Of a stretch of DNA of 14,605 nucleotides, positions 1 through 5,843 are shown piece by piece. The notes beneath the pieces were generated by a model. It did no database searches. It saw only the letters and a program-made list of their open reading frames with translations, and was not told the origin of the DNA. Each line of letters starts with the position of its first letter. The first letter of the stretch is position 1. The translations under genes and the position numbers were made by a program. The DNA is from an uncultured Clostridia bacterium (GTDB lineage Bacteria; Bacillota; Clostridia; UBA1381; UMGS1253): positions 1 through 14,605 of the forward strand of contig CAKSHB010000035.1 in assembly GCA_934456295.1 (NCBI GenBank), read 5' to 3'.

Positions 1-16
1 TTTCTGCAAAAACCTC

Positions 17-67
17 CACTGCTCCACCTTGACAAGAGAAAATGGAGAGTGCGCGTTTTTATTTTTT
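17..67 (+). terminator. possible terminator of a gene lying left of the window
   Basis: Bases 17-26 (CACTGCTCCA) can pair with 43-51 (TGGAGAGTG), leaving one bulged G. After a four-base gap comes a T-rich run (56-67). The stem is bulged and not directly next to the T run, so this is weak. Reading frames open to the left edge stop at 30-32, 67-69 and 87-89, and one of these could be the end of an upstream + strand gene, but I cannot tell which. Confidence 0.25.
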
Positions 68-87
68 AAGAAAAGTGTCACCCATCA

Positions 88-115
88 TTGACAATTGAAC
101 AGGCATTCAAATAAT
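88..115 (+). promoter_or_regulatory. possible upstream (second) tRNA promoter
   Basis: TTGACA (88-93) is followed after 16 bases by AATAAT (110-115), five of six matches to the -10 consensus. It lies 43 bp upstream of the perfect promoter at 131-159 and would make a tandem promoter for the tRNA gene. A third TTGACA (29-34) has no -10 at the right distance. Confidence 0.35.
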
Positions 116-130
116 TTACATTATTTTTTC

Positions 131-159
131 TTGACAAACTGTAATTTGTGTTGTATAAT
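131..159 (+). promoter_or_regulatory. consensus housekeeping promoter of the tRNA-Thr gene
   Basis: TTGACA (131-136) and TATAAT (154-159) are perfect -35 and -10 hexamers with the ideal 17-bp spacer, preceded by T-rich DNA that could act as an UP element. Transcription should begin near 166-168, about ten bases before the mature tRNA. Such strong promoters are typical of stable RNA genes. Confidence 0.85.
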
Positions 160-176
160 ATTTTTTGTGTTTAGAC

Positions 177-251
177 GCTACTGTGGCTCAATGGCAGAGC
201 AGCGCATTCGTAATGCGCAGGTTGTCAGTTCGATTCTGACCAGTAGCTCCA
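177..251 (+). tRNA. tRNA-Thr (anticodon CGT), CCA encoded
   Basis: A complete cloverleaf can be folded. The acceptor stem is GCTACTG (177-183) with CAGTAGC (241-247). The D arm has GCTC/GAGC. The anticodon stem is GCGCA/TGCGC around the loop TTCGTAA. The T arm is GTCAG-TTCGATT-CTGAC. The anticodon CGT reads the threonine codon ACG. The first pair G1-C72, the C2-G71 pair and anticodon bases G35/U36 agree with threonine identity. The discriminator base is T and the 3' CCA (249-251) is encoded in the gene. It is a single-gene unit, with its own promoter upstream and a terminator directly behind it. Confidence 0.95.
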
Positions 252-281
252 AATCGGAGCAAAGTTTTGCTCCGATTTTTT
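251..281 (+). terminator. rho-independent terminator of tRNA-Thr
   Basis: AAATCGGAGCAA (251-262) pairs with TTGCTCCGATTT (267-278) around the loop AGTT and runs into T residues to 281. The stem begins on the last base of the encoded CCA, so the tRNA 3' end would be released by processing very close to the hairpin. Confidence 0.85.
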
Positions 282-365
282 AGTTGTGTAAAAACGTATG
301 CTTTGATTGTCATATCCTATCTTGGAATGAACTGTGTCGCAACAGGGTCATAGCTGCGTTTTTCG

Positions 366-396
366 GTGCGTGGTCCTATGGGCTGCGCACTTTTTT
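366..396 (+). terminator. terminator-like hairpin just before the small coiled-coil gene
   Basis: GTGCGTGGTCC (366-376) pairs along its whole length (eleven pairs, three of them G-T) with GGGCTGCGCAC (380-390) across the loop TAT, followed by six T (391-396). It looks like an intrinsic terminator, yet only seven bases separate it from the ribosome binding site of the gene starting at 416. It could end a short untranslated RNA from about 284, back up the tRNA terminator, or act as an attenuator. I recognise no known riboswitch or small RNA in 282-365 and find no clear promoter there. Confidence 0.6.
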
Positions 397-415
397 ATTG
401 TCTGGGGGTGAGAAC

Positions 416-628
416 ATGTCGGTGTACAGAAAAATGTATTATGAGCAGGCTGCGGAGATTGCCGATTTAATCGAAGAAACTGCAAAGTTATCGGAGGAGC
501 TTACTGAAATCACAAAAAAACTCTATAACATAGAGCAAAAGCTGATTGAAACGCAAAAGAGGCTTGAAGAAGAATATTGCAGTGCGGACGCAAGCGAGGT
601 TGAAGGCGACGATGATACCGCAAAATAG
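416..628 (+). CDS. small acidic coiled-coil protein of unknown function
   Basis: This encodes 70 residues. The ATG at 416 is chosen because GGGGGTG (404-410) lies five bases upstream; a longer reading from TTG at 284 would run through the hairpin at 366-396 and has no ribosome binding site. Residues about 8-54 are strongly helical, rich in Glu, Lys and Leu/Ile with heptad-like spacing (for example the IADLIEETAKLSEEL stretch), which suggests a coiled coil. The last 15 residues are acidic and probably disordered. There is no signal peptide or membrane segment and one Cys near residue 55. I recognise no family. It is the only protein gene on the + strand and is followed by a weak terminator at 641-673. 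It could be a small scaffold or regulator, but no function can be assigned. Confidence 0.6.
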   Translation: MSVYRKMYYEQAAEIADLIEETAKLSEELTEITKKLYNIEQKLIETQKRLEEEYCSADASEVEGDDDTAK

Positions 629-640
629 CACTGTGCAAAT

Positions 641-673
641 AAAAAATCCTTATTAAAAAATACGGATTTTTTT
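641..673 (+). terminator. A/T-rich terminator after the small coiled-coil gene
   Basis: AAAAAATCC (641-649) pairs with GGATTTTTT (664-672), with a 14-base AT-rich loop. Because one arm is a run of A and the other a run of T, it could work in both directions. It lies 12 bases after the stop codon at 628 and faces the secG terminator at 694-726. Confidence 0.5.
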
Positions 674-693
674 GTATCATTTCAGAATTACAT

Positions 694-726
694 AAAAAAA
701 CAGACAACTCACATCTGAGCTGTCTG
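694..726 (-). terminator. rho-independent terminator of secG
   Basis: Read on the - strand, CAGACAGCTCA (726-716) pairs over eleven positions, with one G-T, with TGAGTTGTCTG (711-701) around the loop GATG, then runs into seven T (700-694). It follows the secG stop codon by about 38 bases. Confidence 0.85.
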
Positions 727-764
727 CCAAAAATTTTAAACTTATTAAACCAGATTTATCAATC

Positions 765-1031
765 TTATGCGGCAGGTGTTGCAGCAATCATCTTAATAAT
801 AAGCGACAATGCAATTGATGTCACAAGGAAAAGAATTGCAAATGCAGCAGTCCACTTCTCCAATATAGCGTCAATCGTTCTGCCCTTATTCTTACCAAAA
901 AACGTTTCAGCTCCACCTGCTATACTTCCCGATAAACCGGCAGCCTTACCCGACTGCAAAAGCACAACCGCTATCAAAACAAGCGATGCTATTATGTGTA
1001 ATACCATTACTATATTTTCAGCAATCTGCAT
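765..1031 (-). CDS. secG: SecG, protein-export channel subunit
   Basis: An 88-residue membrane protein with the SecG layout: transmembrane segment 1 at about residues 5-25, a cytoplasmic loop containing the conserved LLQSGKAAGLSG stretch and a Gly-rich ETFFGKNKG segment, then transmembrane segment 2 at about 59-80. SecG joins SecY and SecE in the translocation pore and helps SecA-driven export; the SLH protein and the lipoprotein in this window would be clients. The ATG at 1031 has GGGAGG eight bases upstream. An in-frame TTG directly before it (1034) is also possible and would add one residue. It has its own extended -10 promoter at 1101-1128. No clear terminator separates it from hisF, so read-through from hisF is possible. 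Confidence 0.93.
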   Translation of the reverse strand: MQIAENIVMVLHIIASLVLIAVVLLQSGKAAGLSGSIAGGAETFFGKNKGRTIDAILEKWTAAFAILFLVTSIALSLIIKMIAATPAA

Positions 1032-1100
1032 CAAAATAACCTCCCAAAACTCTCATTATAATTTCGCAATCAAATATCTTTTGATTATACACGCTCTTTT

Positions 1101-1128
1101 ATTATACCACATTTTTTCAAATTAGCAA
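1101..1128 (-). promoter_or_regulatory. predicted secG promoter (extended -10)
   Basis: On the - strand, TTGCTA (1128-1123) and TATAAT (1106-1101) are 16 bases apart, and TGG directly before the -10 makes an extended -10 element. It lies between the hisF stop and secG. Two further TATAAT-like boxes occur closer to secG but lack good -35 partners. Confidence 0.65.
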
Positions 1129-1155
1129 GTATTTTTTTATATTTTCCGAAAGTTT

Positions 1156-1950
1156 TTACAAAATATATGGTCTTATCGGCTGAGCGTTTGCGATAAGATA
1201 GTCTTTTATCTCCCTGACGCAGTAATTACGCGGCATTTTCGGCGAATACAGCATAGATGAAATTATGCCGGCAGACGCGCCCGTTTTTGAAAAAACATCA
1301 AGCAGATGTTCCGGCTTGCCGGCTCCGCCCGAGGCAATGACCGGAATATTTACCGCGTCGGAAATCATTTTCGTAATTTCTATGTCATACCCCTGATGTG
1401 TGCCGTCATTATCAATCGAATTGACACAAATTTCTCCCGCACCGAGAGCCTCCCCGCGCTTTGCCCATTCAACCGCGTCCATGCCCGTAAATACGCGTGC
1501 GCCGTCAATTGCAATTTCATATCCGCTCGGTATTTTCTCGCTCCTGTCAACCTTTTTTACCTGCATACTCAGCACAATACACTGTCTGCCAAACGCTTTT
1601 GCACCGTCATTTATAATCTGCGGATTGCGCACCGCCATGGAATCTATGCTTATTTTTTCGGCGCCCGCTTTAAGCGCCTCATACATATCATCAAGGTTTC
1701 GTATGCCGCCGCCGACGGTAAACGGCACAAATACATTTTCCGCAACCGTTTTCACCGTTTCAATATCGATTTTTCGTTTCTCTGCGCTCGCAAGAATATC
1801 AAAAAATATAATTTCATCTATCTGATCGGCATAAACCCTTTTTGCAATGACCTCCGCTTTATCTATGTCTATATTATTCTGAAATTTGTATGCCTTTGTC
1901 ACCATCTTGTCACGTATATCAAAGCACGCAATCAGTCTTTTTGTCAGCAT
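1156..1950 (-). CDS. HisF-like cyclase subunit with an altered catalytic residue
   Basis: A 264-residue (beta/alpha)8 barrel of the imidazole glycerol phosphate synthase HisF family. Visible family features are Asp11 and Lys19 near the N terminus, the phosphate-binding TVGGGIR loop (79-84), the SIDNDGT loop (178-184) and the second phosphate-binding loop ASGGAGKPEH (206-215). The ammonia-gate residues corresponding to Thermotoga HisF Arg5, Glu46, Lys99 and Glu167 are present (R5, E46, K99, E173). However, position 130, normally a catalytic Asp (VAID), is Gln (LSMQ), and Asn103 is Asp. Beyond residue 226 the usual ADAALAASVFH is replaced by a divergent ASAGIISSMLY segment. It starts 21 bases after the hisH-like gene, with GGGGAGGGAG as ribosome binding site. 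No other his gene is visible. It may be a paralogue that uses HisH-derived ammonia on another substrate, as the WbuY/WbuZ pairs do in acetamidino-sugar synthesis. True HisF is the alternative. Confidence 0.8.
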   Translation of the reverse strand: MLTKRLIACFDIRDKMVTKAYKFQNNIDIDKAEVIAKRVYADQIDEIIFFDILASAEKRKIDIETVKTVAENVFVPFTVGGGIRNLDDMYEALKAGAEKISIDSMAVRNPQIINDGAKAFGRQCIVLSMQVKKVDRSEKIPSGYEIAIDGARVFTGMDAVEWAKRGEALGAGEICVNSIDNDGTHQGYDIEITKMISDAVNIPVIASGGAGKPEHLLDVFSKTGASAGIISSMLYSPKMPRNYCVREIKDYLIANAQPIRPYIL

Positions 1951-1971
1951 TAGCTCTCCCTCCCCGCACGA

Positions 1972-2571
1972 TTAAAGATTTGCAAAATTTTTCAAAAGCC
2001 GCAGCCCGATTTCGCCGCTTTTTTCAATATGGAACTGCGATGCATATATGTTGCCTTTTTGTATCATTGAGCAGAAACGTCCGCCGTAATCCGTGTACGC
2101 AAGCGCAATGTCCTCTTTCGGGCGTATGTGATACGAGTTTACGAAGTAGAAATATTCCTCTTTGCCAAGCCCCGAAAGTATATCGCTGTCCTTTACAAAT
2201 TCGGCGCTGTTCCACCCAATCTGCGGCACACGCACCTTTGCCTCGTCAAAACGCACAACATCTCCGCCGAGCCAACCCAGACAGTTTGCACTCTCCTCTT
2301 CGCTTCTCTCAAAAAGTACCTGCAGACCCACGCATATGCCCATAAAAGGGCGTTTTTTGTTAAAAACATGCTCCTCAAGCGTGCCTATAACATCAATTTC
2401 TCTGAGCGATGTCATTGTAGCCCCTGCTGAGCCGACTCCCGGCAGTATAATATGACTGCATGACGCAAGCTCGGATTTGTCACTTGTCAAAACAGACTCT
2501 ATGCCTAAATGCTCAAGCGCATTCTGTACGCTCGGCCCGTTGCCCGCTTTATAATCAATAATTCCAACCAT
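1972..2571 (-). CDS. HisH-like glutamine amidotransferase subunit
   Basis: A 199-residue class I glutaminase of the HisH type. It hydrolyses glutamine and passes ammonia to its HisF partner, encoded next. Motifs seen are the oxyanion-strand PGVGSAG (44-50), the nucleophile elbow GICVGLQ (78-84) with Cys80, VPQIGWN (115-121), FVNSYH (143-148), and the His181/Glu183 pair in QFHIEKSG (179-186). The full Cys-His-Glu triad is therefore present. The ATG at 2571 is preferred because GGAG lies six bases upstream; an in-frame start at 2604 would add 11 residues unlike HisH. A 105-bp gap containing a perfect inverted repeat and a possible promoter separates it from gatD. Whether the pair serves histidine synthesis is doubtful (see the partner entry). 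Confidence 0.85.
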   Translation of the reverse strand: MVGIIDYKAGNGPSVQNALEHLGIESVLTSDKSELASCSHIILPGVGSAGATMTSLREIDVIGTLEEHVFNKKRPFMGICVGLQVLFERSEEESANCLGWLGGDVVRFDEAKVRVPQIGWNSAEFVKDSDILSGLGKEEYFYFVNSYHIRPKEDIALAYTDYGGRFCSMIQKGNIYASQFHIEKSGEIGLRLLKNFANL

Positions 2572-2608
2572 AAAAATCTCCATTCCGCCGCCATGCACCG
2601 GCATAAAT

Positions 2609-2638
2609 CATATAGCTTCTCTCTTATCTGCATGGCAA
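2609..2638 (-). promoter_or_regulatory. possible internal promoter of the hisH-hisF pair
   Basis: On the - strand, TTGCCA (2638-2633, five of six matches) and TATATG (2614-2609, four of six) are 18 bases apart, 37 bp upstream of the hisH-like ATG. The perfect inverted repeat 2620-2652 straddles the -35 box. The -10 is only fair, so confidence is limited. Confidence 0.4.
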
Positions 2639-2652
2639 GGAATGATAAGAGA
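2620..2652. repeat. perfect 9-bp inverted repeat between gatD and the hisH-like gene
   Basis: TCTCTTATC (2620-2628), 15 bases, GATAAGAGA (2644-2652). On the + strand six T follow (2653-2658), so it could stop antisense transcription. On the - strand no T run follows, and it instead surrounds the -35 box of the possible hisH promoter, as an operator could. Confidence 0.6.
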
Positions 2653-2676
2653 TTTTTTGCCCTTGTGCGTTTTTAA

Positions 2677-3435
2677 TCAGCCGTATTTCCTATTTTTTTC
2701 GCCGCTTTCACGCTCTATTATAAACTTCTTTGCACACATTTCCATCGTATCATCAAGCGGCTCCAAACCGCAAAACTCCGCGCTGTACTTACGTTTCATT
2801 GCTGTTTCTATCAAAAAATCCGCAAGCTCGGGATTTTTCGGCAGTATCGGTCCGTGAAGATATGTCGCCACAGTATTTTTATATACAACGCCTTCATATT
2901 CACCGCTTCCGTCACTTCCAAAACCAAAAATCACACGTCCGAGAGGGATATGTTTTTTTATGTCGGTTCTTCCGCCATGATTTTCAAACCCTGCAAGAAC
3001 AATCTCCTTTTCTCCGAGCTGTGCCCTTACGGCAATATTGCCGATAAGCCTGTCCTTTCCCGACACTGTATCGATATCCAGTACGCCAAAACACGGTATG
3101 CGCTGTCCGTCCGCCTCATAGAAATTCCCCAAAAGCTGATATCCTGCGCAAACAGCAAGTATGACGCCGCCGTTTTGTGCATATTCGCACAGCGGTTTTG
3201 CAACCATACCGCGGTATCTGCTCACAATGAGCTGTTCTCTGTCCGAGCCTCCGCCCAAAAGCACAATATCAACCCCCGAAAAGTCGGGAGTCTGCCCTGC
3301 CTTCAGTTCTCTCAGCTCCGTATCAATTCCGCGCTTTTTGCACCTCATCTGCAAAACGGCAATATTTCCCTTATCGCCGTACAGGTTAAGAAGCTCGGGA
3401 TACAGATGATAAATCACAAGTTTTTTCTCACTCAT
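2677..3435 (-). CDS. gatD: GatD, lipid II glutamine amidotransferase subunit
   Basis: A 252-residue CobB/CobQ-type glutaminase. With MurT it converts the D-isoglutamate of the lipid II stem peptide to D-isoglutamine: GatD releases ammonia from glutamine and MurT activates the acceptor carboxylate. Diagnostic features are HLYPELLNLYGDKGN (10-24), the LLGGGSD oxyanion region (59-65), nucleophile Cys96 in AVCAGYQLLG, the conserved Arg129 before IGNI, GFENHGGRT (149-157) and His194 in TYLHGPILPKNP. All match the GatD family, as does the length. Its ATG overlaps the murT stop in an ATGA, the usual sign of translational coupling of these two subunits. It is the last gene of the murT-gatD unit before the 105-bp gap carrying the inverted repeat. 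Confidence 0.95.
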   Translation of the reverse strand: MSEKKLVIYHLYPELLNLYGDKGNIAVLQMRCKKRGIDTELRELKAGQTPDFSGVDIVLLGGGSDREQLIVSRYRGMVAKPLCEYAQNGGVILAVCAGYQLLGNFYEADGQRIPCFGVLDIDTVSGKDRLIGNIAVRAQLGEKEIVLAGFENHGGRTDIKKHIPLGRVIFGFGSDGSGEYEGVVYKNTVATYLHGPILPKNPELADFLIETAMKRKYSAEFCGLEPLDDTMEMCAKKFIIERESGEKNRKYG

Positions 3436-4796
3436 ACTTTTCCACTCTCCTTTTCAAGCTCCTTAAGCGCTGTATATACCGGATAAGTGGCTGTATAGTT
3501 TACAAGTACATAGCACAACTTTGCCTCACTCGAAAGCATTTTTTGAATTGCTTCGCTGATATTATCGCACACACTGATTTTTTCTTCGTCATACCCGGCA
3601 TATTTCAGGCGCAGATACATGTCAAAACGTCTGTCGCCCGTAACAGTGTAGCTGTCCGCATCGCAGCTGTAAAGCGTTTCAAAATCAACGTCCCATATCC
3701 ATGATATGTCCTCGCCGTCCTGCGGTTTATCATTCAGTACAACCATAACATCTTTTTTTCGGTTATCATTTATTACCGTTGTCACAGACTGGTTAAACCC
3801 TGTGGGGTTTTTTGAAAGCATAAGATATACGCTTTTTCCGTTTATACAAAATCTGCTCATGCGCCCCGGCTCGGGCTTTTGTGCACACAGCACACCCATA
3901 ATAAAGCTGCTGTCAGCTCCAACCTCATCAAGCGCGGCATAAGCCATAAGCATATTATACACATTATACAGTCCGCAAACCTCGGACTCCGCATGAAAGC
4001 TGCGCCCTGCATGCACCAGGTCAAACCGCAGAACAGCGTCCTTTATGCTTATATTTTCAGCCGTATAGTCGGCTTTCGGATTTGTATAGCCGCATTTCGG
4101 GCAGCGGTATTTTCCTATCTGACCGTACAGATAATATTCATATTCAAGCTCCTCGCCGCACCTTCGGCAGGTTCCGCCGTCACGTATCTCATCACAGCCC
4201 CGCACAGCCGTCCTTCCGCCCGTACCGTAGTATACAGCTTTTCTGCCTTCGCCAAACGATGACGTAACCGGATCATCTGCATTTAATATAAAAAGTGCAT
4301 CCGGCGCCATATCAAATGACTTTTCGAGCAGCTTTGCCGTAATATCTATCTCGCCGTATCTGTCGAGCTGGTCGCGGAAAAGATTTGTTACTACAATAAC
4401 CGATGGCAATGCATTCTCAAAAAACAGCGGCAAATTTGCCTCATCTACCTCAATACATGCATAATCCGCTTTTAATGTGCCCAATACTGTCGCACTCTTG
4501 CAGAATGCTGCGGCAATACCGTTTAACATATTTGCGCCGGCGCTGTTGCACACCGTTTTGAAACCTGCGCGCATAAGCGTTTTATTTATGAGGTTGTTTG
4601 TTGTTGTTTTGCCGTTTGTACCGCAAACAACTATCATCTGCCGCCTGACCTGCTTTGCAAGCATGCCTGTAACATCGGGGCATATCAGCCTCGCATACTT
4701 TCCCGGGGTCGCGGAGGCGCGTGAGCCAAGCATCCGGCATAGCATATATATAATTTTTGCGGCAATAACCGCCGCAGCAAGCCGTAATCGTTTCAT
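3432..4796 (-). CDS. murT: MurT, Mur-ligase-like subunit of lipid II isoglutaminyl synthase
   Basis: A 454-residue Mur ligase relative that binds ATP and lipid II and uses ammonia from GatD to amidate the stem-peptide D-glutamate. The order is: a hydrophobic N-terminal stretch (about 5-22); the ATP-binding loop GTNGKTTT (59-66) with Lys63; the NLFRDQLDRYGE segment (138-149) and LNADDP (171-176), both typical of the family; a four-cysteine zinc ribbon (Cys210, Cys213, Cys232, Cys235) inserted in the central domain as in known MurT; and the C-terminal DUF1727 region containing LSKNPTGFNQ and VLNDKPQDGEDISWIWD. The start at 4796 has AAGGA seven bases upstream. It overlaps gatD by four bases. Transcription probably begins from the promoter at 4891-4919, which lies across an inverted repeat. 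Confidence 0.95.
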   Translation of the reverse strand: MKRLRLAAAVIAAKIIYMLCRMLGSRASATPGKYARLICPDVTGMLAKQVRRQMIVVCGTNGKTTTNNLINKTLMRAGFKTVCNSAGANMLNGIAAAFCKSATVLGTLKADYACIEVDEANLPLFFENALPSVIVVTNLFRDQLDRYGEIDITAKLLEKSFDMAPDALFILNADDPVTSSFGEGRKAVYYGTGGRTAVRGCDEIRDGGTCRRCGEELEYEYYLYGQIGKYRCPKCGYTNPKADYTAENISIKDAVLRFDLVHAGRSFHAESEVCGLYNVYNMLMAYAALDEVGADSSFIMGVLCAQKPEPGRMSRFCINGKSVYLMLSKNPTGFNQSVTTVINDNRKKDVMVVLNDKPQDGEDISWIWDVDFETLYSCDADSYTVTGDRRFDMYLRLKYAGYDEEKISVCDNISEAIQKMLSSEAKLCYVLVNYTATYPVYTALKELEKESGKV

Positions 4797-4864
4797 GCCG
4801 TGTTCCTTTCAGTGTCAAATATTTTTTAAAATATCAAAAAAATATCTTCGTCAGTTTTAAATAT

Positions 4865-4904
4865 AAATGTGCTTTGCTGTATCTTTACATATTGTAGCAC
4901 ATTT
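4865..4904. repeat. 9-bp inverted repeat over the murT promoter
   Basis: AAATGTGCT (4865-4873), 22 bases, AGCACATTT (4896-4904). The two arms are exact reverse complements with centres 31 bp apart (about three helical turns), and they flank the predicted -10 box and start site of murT. This layout would suit a repressor binding site. It could also be a long-loop RNA hairpin on the + strand, where TTTTTT overlaps and follows the right arm. Confidence 0.5.
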
Positions 4905-4919
4905 TTTCTGCAAATACAA
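4891..4919 (-). promoter_or_regulatory. predicted murT-gatD promoter
   Basis: On the - strand, TTGTAT (4919-4914) and TACAAT (4896-4891, five of six matches) are 17 bases apart, with TGC directly before the -10 giving an extended -10. The start site would be near 4884, leaving a leader of about 88 bases before the murT ATG. The rest of the 4797-5007 gap is AT-rich and shows no gene and no good terminator for the upstream pseudouridine synthase gene. Confidence 0.55.
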
Positions 4920-5007
4920 TAAACAGAGGAAACAAACACATTTTTCGCCTTTATTTTTCCGTTCTTATATTAAACTAAAGGTTTTTACATCAATAATTTA
5001 TTATATT

Positions 5008-5718
5008 TTAATTTTTTCGCAGCAGTTCAATCTCTGCCGCCGTCAGTTCGCGCATTTCGCCCTCCGGCAAATTTTCATCAAGCGCTATGCCTCCCATTGA
5101 CAGCCGCTTTAAGGTGAGCGTCTTTTTTCCCACAGCCTCAAACATGCGCTTAACCTGATGAAACTTTCCCTCGCTTATCGTAAGCATAATTTTGCTCACC
5201 GCCGCCGGCTTTATGACCTCCAAATGTGCACTGCGGCACACATATCCGTCGTCAAGTGTTATCCCTTCTGCAAACTTTTTTATATCGCTGTCATCAACCA
5301 TGCCCTTAACATCGGCACAATATACCTTTTCGGCATGATGGCGCGGCGATGTGAGCCTGTGCGCCAGCGCGCCGTCATTTGTCAAAAACAAAAGCCCCGT
5401 TGTATCGATGTCAAGCCTTCCGACGGGAAACAGCTCATAATGCGAATAATCCTCCGGAACAAGGTCAAGCACTGTCTTTTGATGATTGTCAAAAGTTGCG
5501 CTGATTACGCCGCACGGTTTGTTCAGCATAAGGTAAACATATTTTTTATATGAAAGCCGAACCGAGTCAAGCATAACCTCGTCACGCTCCTCATCAATAT
5601 GCATGCCTGCGTCTGCCGCCGCTCTGCCGTTAACTTTCACGCGCCCGTCCCTTATATATGCCTTTACCTCTTTTCTGCTTCCTGCGCCGCATGCGGTTAT
5701 ATATTTGTCTATTCTCAT
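5008..5718 (-). CDS. rsuA: RsuA-family 16S rRNA pseudouridine synthase
   Basis: A 236-residue enzyme that isomerises a uridine in rRNA to pseudouridine; in E. coli RsuA the target is U516 of 16S rRNA. An N-terminal S4 RNA-binding domain (about residues 2-48, RIDKYITACGAGSRKEV...) is followed by the catalytic domain with LMLNKPCGVIS (63-73), the signature GRLDIDTTGLLFLTNDG (100-116) with catalytic Asp103, and the C-terminal EGKFHQVKRMFEAVGKKTLTLKR region. The ATG at 5718 is chosen because GGGAGG lies seven bases upstream and the product then begins, as in relatives, at the S4 domain; a start at 5772 would add 18 unrelated residues. RsuA, RluB/E/F and YtzG types are hard to separate by eye, but the length and single S4 domain favour RsuA. 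Confidence 0.9.
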   Translation of the reverse strand: MRIDKYITACGAGSRKEVKAYIRDGRVKVNGRAAADAGMHIDEERDEVMLDSVRLSYKKYVYLMLNKPCGVISATFDNHQKTVLDLVPEDYSHYELFPVGRLDIDTTGLLFLTNDGALAHRLTSPRHHAEKVYCADVKGMVDDSDIKKFAEGITLDDGYVCRSAHLEVIKPAAVSKIMLTISEGKFHQVKRMFEAVGKKTLTLKRLSMGGIALDENLPEGEMRELTAAEIELLRKN

Positions 5719-5795
5719 ATTCCTGCCTCCCGTTTGCCGTGCATCGGTTTCATACCGTTTTAGAGTTTTCACATTAACAAAAAAACATACTAATG

Positions 5796-5827
5796 CAAAA
5801 ACGGACGGAAGAATTTCTTCCGTCCGT
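5796..5827 (-). terminator. terminator of the ABC amino-acid transport operon
   Basis: On the - strand, ACGGACGGAAG (5827-5817) pairs perfectly with CTTCCGTCCGT (5811-5801) around AAATT, followed by a T run (5801-5797). It lies 17 bases after the stop of the binding-protein gene and closes the operon before the pseudouridine synthase gene. Confidence 0.9.
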
Positions 5828-5843
5828 ATCCGTAACCGCCATA

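Noticed and set aside
177..251. Phage or island attachment site at the tRNA 3' end
   Set aside because: No integrase gene and no second copy of the tRNA 3' end were seen in the window.
95..283. 62-codon + strand reading frame over the tRNA
   Set aside because: It runs straight through tRNA-Thr, its promoter and its terminator, and has no ribosome binding site.
282..396. SRP RNA, 6S RNA or T-box leader
   Set aside because: The GGAAG-type SRP tetraloop motif, the long 6S bubble and the T-box sequence AGGGTGG are all absent.
284..415. N-terminal extension of the small coiled-coil protein from a TTG
   Set aside because: No ribosome binding site precedes it, it crosses a terminator-like hairpin, and its composition is unlike the rest; the ATG at 416 has a good site.
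1306..4860. Several long + strand frames opposite hisF, hisH, gatD and murT
   Set aside because: They lie antisense to well-recognised genes, lack ribosome binding sites and show no domain features.
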